Positions 62,644-64,000 of a stretch of DNA of 64,000 nucleotides are shown here, in pieces (positions within the stretch are counted from its first letter, which is position 1; each line of letters starts with the position of its first letter). The notes beneath the pieces are model-generated. The model was not told the DNA's origin. It searched no databases and worked only from the letters and a program-made list of their open reading frames with translations. Source of the stretch: Pseudomonas sp. BGr12 (GTDB lineage: Bacteria; Pseudomonadota; Gammaproteobacteria; Pseudomonadales; Pseudomonadaceae); NCBI RefSeq assembly GCF_030272895.1, contig NZ_JALRNF010000022.1:1-64000 (forward strand), read 5' to 3'. A program made the translations under genes and the position numbers.

Positions 62644-63987
62644 TCAATCCCGCACAAACCACCCATCCCGCCGCTGCAAGCGCCAGCCCATGAGCGCCAG
62701 TGTCAGCCCCCGCAGCGCCATGAATAGCAGAAACCCCAGCCACAACCCATGGTTGCCCAGGCCTGTGGCCGCATAGGCGACCGGCAGGGCCAGGGCCACG
62801 CTGACCAGCATGCCGTTGCGCATTTCCCGCGCCCGCGTCGCGCCGATGAACAGGCCGTCGAGCAGGTAACTCCAGACCGCCACCAGGGGCAACAGCGCCA
62901 GGTACGGCAGGTACGGGTAGGCCGCGTCGCGCACGCTGTCGATATCGGTCTGCAGGTTGATGAACTGGTGCCCGCCAAGCAGGAACAGCACGGCAAAGCC
63001 GCTGCTGGCCAGCAGTGACCAGCCACCGGCCACGGTCAGGGAACGGCGCAGTGCCGGGCGATCTCCCGCGCCGATGGCATGCCCGCACAAGGCCTCGACC
63101 GCATGGGCCAGGCCGTCGAGGGCATAGGCGGTGAGCATCAAGCCGTTGAGCAGCAGGGCATTGGCCGCCACGGTGGCTTCGCCCAGGCGTGCGCCCTGCA
63201 CGGTCAGCAGCAGGAACACCCCCTGCAACGCCAGGCTGCGCAGGAAAATATCACGATTGACCGCCAGCATCGGCCGCCAGGCCTGCCAGTGCTTCAGTGC
63301 CGCCCAGGCGATCTGCCCGGGGTAGGTGCGCAAGGCCGGGCGGGTGAGGGCCAGGCCGAGCAGGGCGGCGCTCCATTCGGCGATCACCGAGGCCCGTGCC
63401 GAGCCGACCACGCCCCAGTCCAGTCCAAGGACGAACCACAGGTTCAAGGCGATGTTCAGCAGGTTGCTGGTCAGCAGGATCGCCAGTGGCGCCCGGGCGT
63501 TCTGGGTGCCGAGGAACCAGCCGACCAGGGCGTAGCTGGCCAGGGCGGCCGGCAGGCCGAGCAGGCGGGTGTGGAAGAAGGCCTCGGTGGACTCATGCAA
63601 TGCTTCGCTCGGCTGCATCGCCTGCAGCGCCAGTTGGCTGAAGGGCAGGGCGAGCAGGCCGATCAGCAGGGCGAAACCCAGCGCCAGCAGCAGGCCCTGC
63701 ACCAGCACCTGGCGCAGCGCAGCACCATCGGCGCGGCCGGCCGCCTGGGCGGCGAATCCGGTGGAGCCCATGCGCAGGAAGCCCATCAAGCCGACCAGGA
63801 ATGTGAACAGCGTGGCACCGACCGCCACGGCGCCGAGCTGATGGGCGTGGGGCAGGTGGCCGATCACGGCGCTGTCCACCAGGGCCACCAGGGGTACGGA
63901 AATATTCGAGAGAATCATCGGTGCGGCCAGGGCCCAGACCTTGCGGTGGGTCAGGCGGTCGCGCCAGTCGGTCAGCAATCGGGACAT
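62644..63987 (-). CDS. dinF: MATE family efflux transporter, DinF-type
   Basis: A 447-residue multidrug/oxidant exporter with 12 helices in two bundles. The N terminus LAAPMILSNISVPLVALVDS is characteristic of DinF, as are the central NRDIFLRSLALQGVFLL and the later LPLVAVWSYLLDGLFIGATR. Similarity to E. coli DinF is strong. No LexA box is visible in the 13 bp left before the window edge, so SOS control cannot be judged. The gene is complete. Confidence 0.9.
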   Translation of the reverse strand: MSRLLTDWRDRLTHRKVWALAAPMILSNISVPLVALVDSAVIGHLPHAHQLGAVAVGATLFTFLVGLMGFLRMGSTGFAAQAAGRADGAALRQVLVQGLLLALGFALLIGLLALPFSQLALQAMQPSEALHESTEAFFHTRLLGLPAALASYALVGWFLGTQNARAPLAILLTSNLLNIALNLWFVLGLDWGVVGSARASVIAEWSAALLGLALTRPALRTYPGQIAWAALKHWQAWRPMLAVNRDIFLRSLALQGVFLLLTVQGARLGEATVAANALLLNGLMLTAYALDGLAHAVEALCGHAIGAGDRPALRRSLTVAGGWSLLASSGFAVLFLLGGHQFINLQTDIDSVRDAAYPYLPYLALLPLVAVWSYLLDGLFIGATRAREMRNGMLVSVALALPVAYAATGLGNHGLWLGFLLFMALRGLTLALMGWRLQRRDGWFVRD

Positions 63988-64000
63988 GTCGGCTCCAGGC

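Overview
The window reads as chromosomal DNA of a Pseudomonas species, probably from the P. fluorescens/P. putida lineage. It is GC-rich and densely packed, with start/stop overlaps inside operons. Its intergenic gaps carry the short palindromic REP elements (core GGAGCGGGCTTGCCCCGCGA) typical of that group. The right 23 kb keeps the gene order I recall from P. aeruginosa around retS, purD, purH, fis, dusB, prmA, accC, accB, aroQ, dsbD, a chemoreceptor, a diguanylate cyclase and speA. I saw no rRNA, tRNA, CRISPR array, prophage or insertion sequence.

Layout from left to right. 1-7.4 kb: a truncated secreted protein made of 14-residue repeats, an AsmA-family protein, the lipoprotein OsmE, a Proteus-type lipase, a divergent EamA exporter/AraC regulator pair, a PsiF-repeat protein and an AI-2E/PerM-family membrane protein. 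7.4-10.2 kb: a YegD-like Hsp70, with the DnaJ-type co-chaperone CbpA and its inhibitor CbpM divergent to it. 10.2-18.5 kb: two acetyltransferases, the five-gene urea ABC transporter urtABCDE behind a sigma-54 promoter with a candidate NtrC site, and a CycA-type amino-acid permease. No urease gene is present between or beside these. 18.6-26.4 kb: an iron-siderophore-type ABC importer directly downstream of a copper block (DUF2946, PCu(A)C chaperone, DUF2946, TonB-dependent receptor OprC, PepSY protein). 26.5-28.9 kb: an SPFH/NfeD pair, a VapBC toxin-antitoxin pair, and a 350-bp gap with an odd homopolymer-rich stretch.

28.9-36.5 kb holds the corrin-ring part of aerobic cobalamin synthesis as two divergent operons, cobK-cbiD-cobL and cobG-cobH-cobI-cobJ, the last fused to a CbiG/CobE-type module. 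After a terminator come three tandem genes of unknown function (36.5-38.6 kb). They share a W-x12-W motif and a C-terminal LF motif and look like diverged paralogues. This trio is the best candidate here for an undescribed system.

38.6-62.6 kb is the conserved block: MarC, the hybrid kinase RetS, PurD, PurH, Fis, DusB, a zinc-ribbon membrane protein, PrmA, AccC, AccB, AroQ, DsbD, a chemoreceptor, a REC-GGDEF protein, a DUF2333 protein, a NUDIX hydrolase, the Sui1-like factor YciH and arginine decarboxylase SpeA. Between prmA and accC lies a roughly 840-bp imperfect inverted repeat whose centre holds a hexanucleotide microsatellite and a REP. The window ends with a complete DinF-type MATE transporter.
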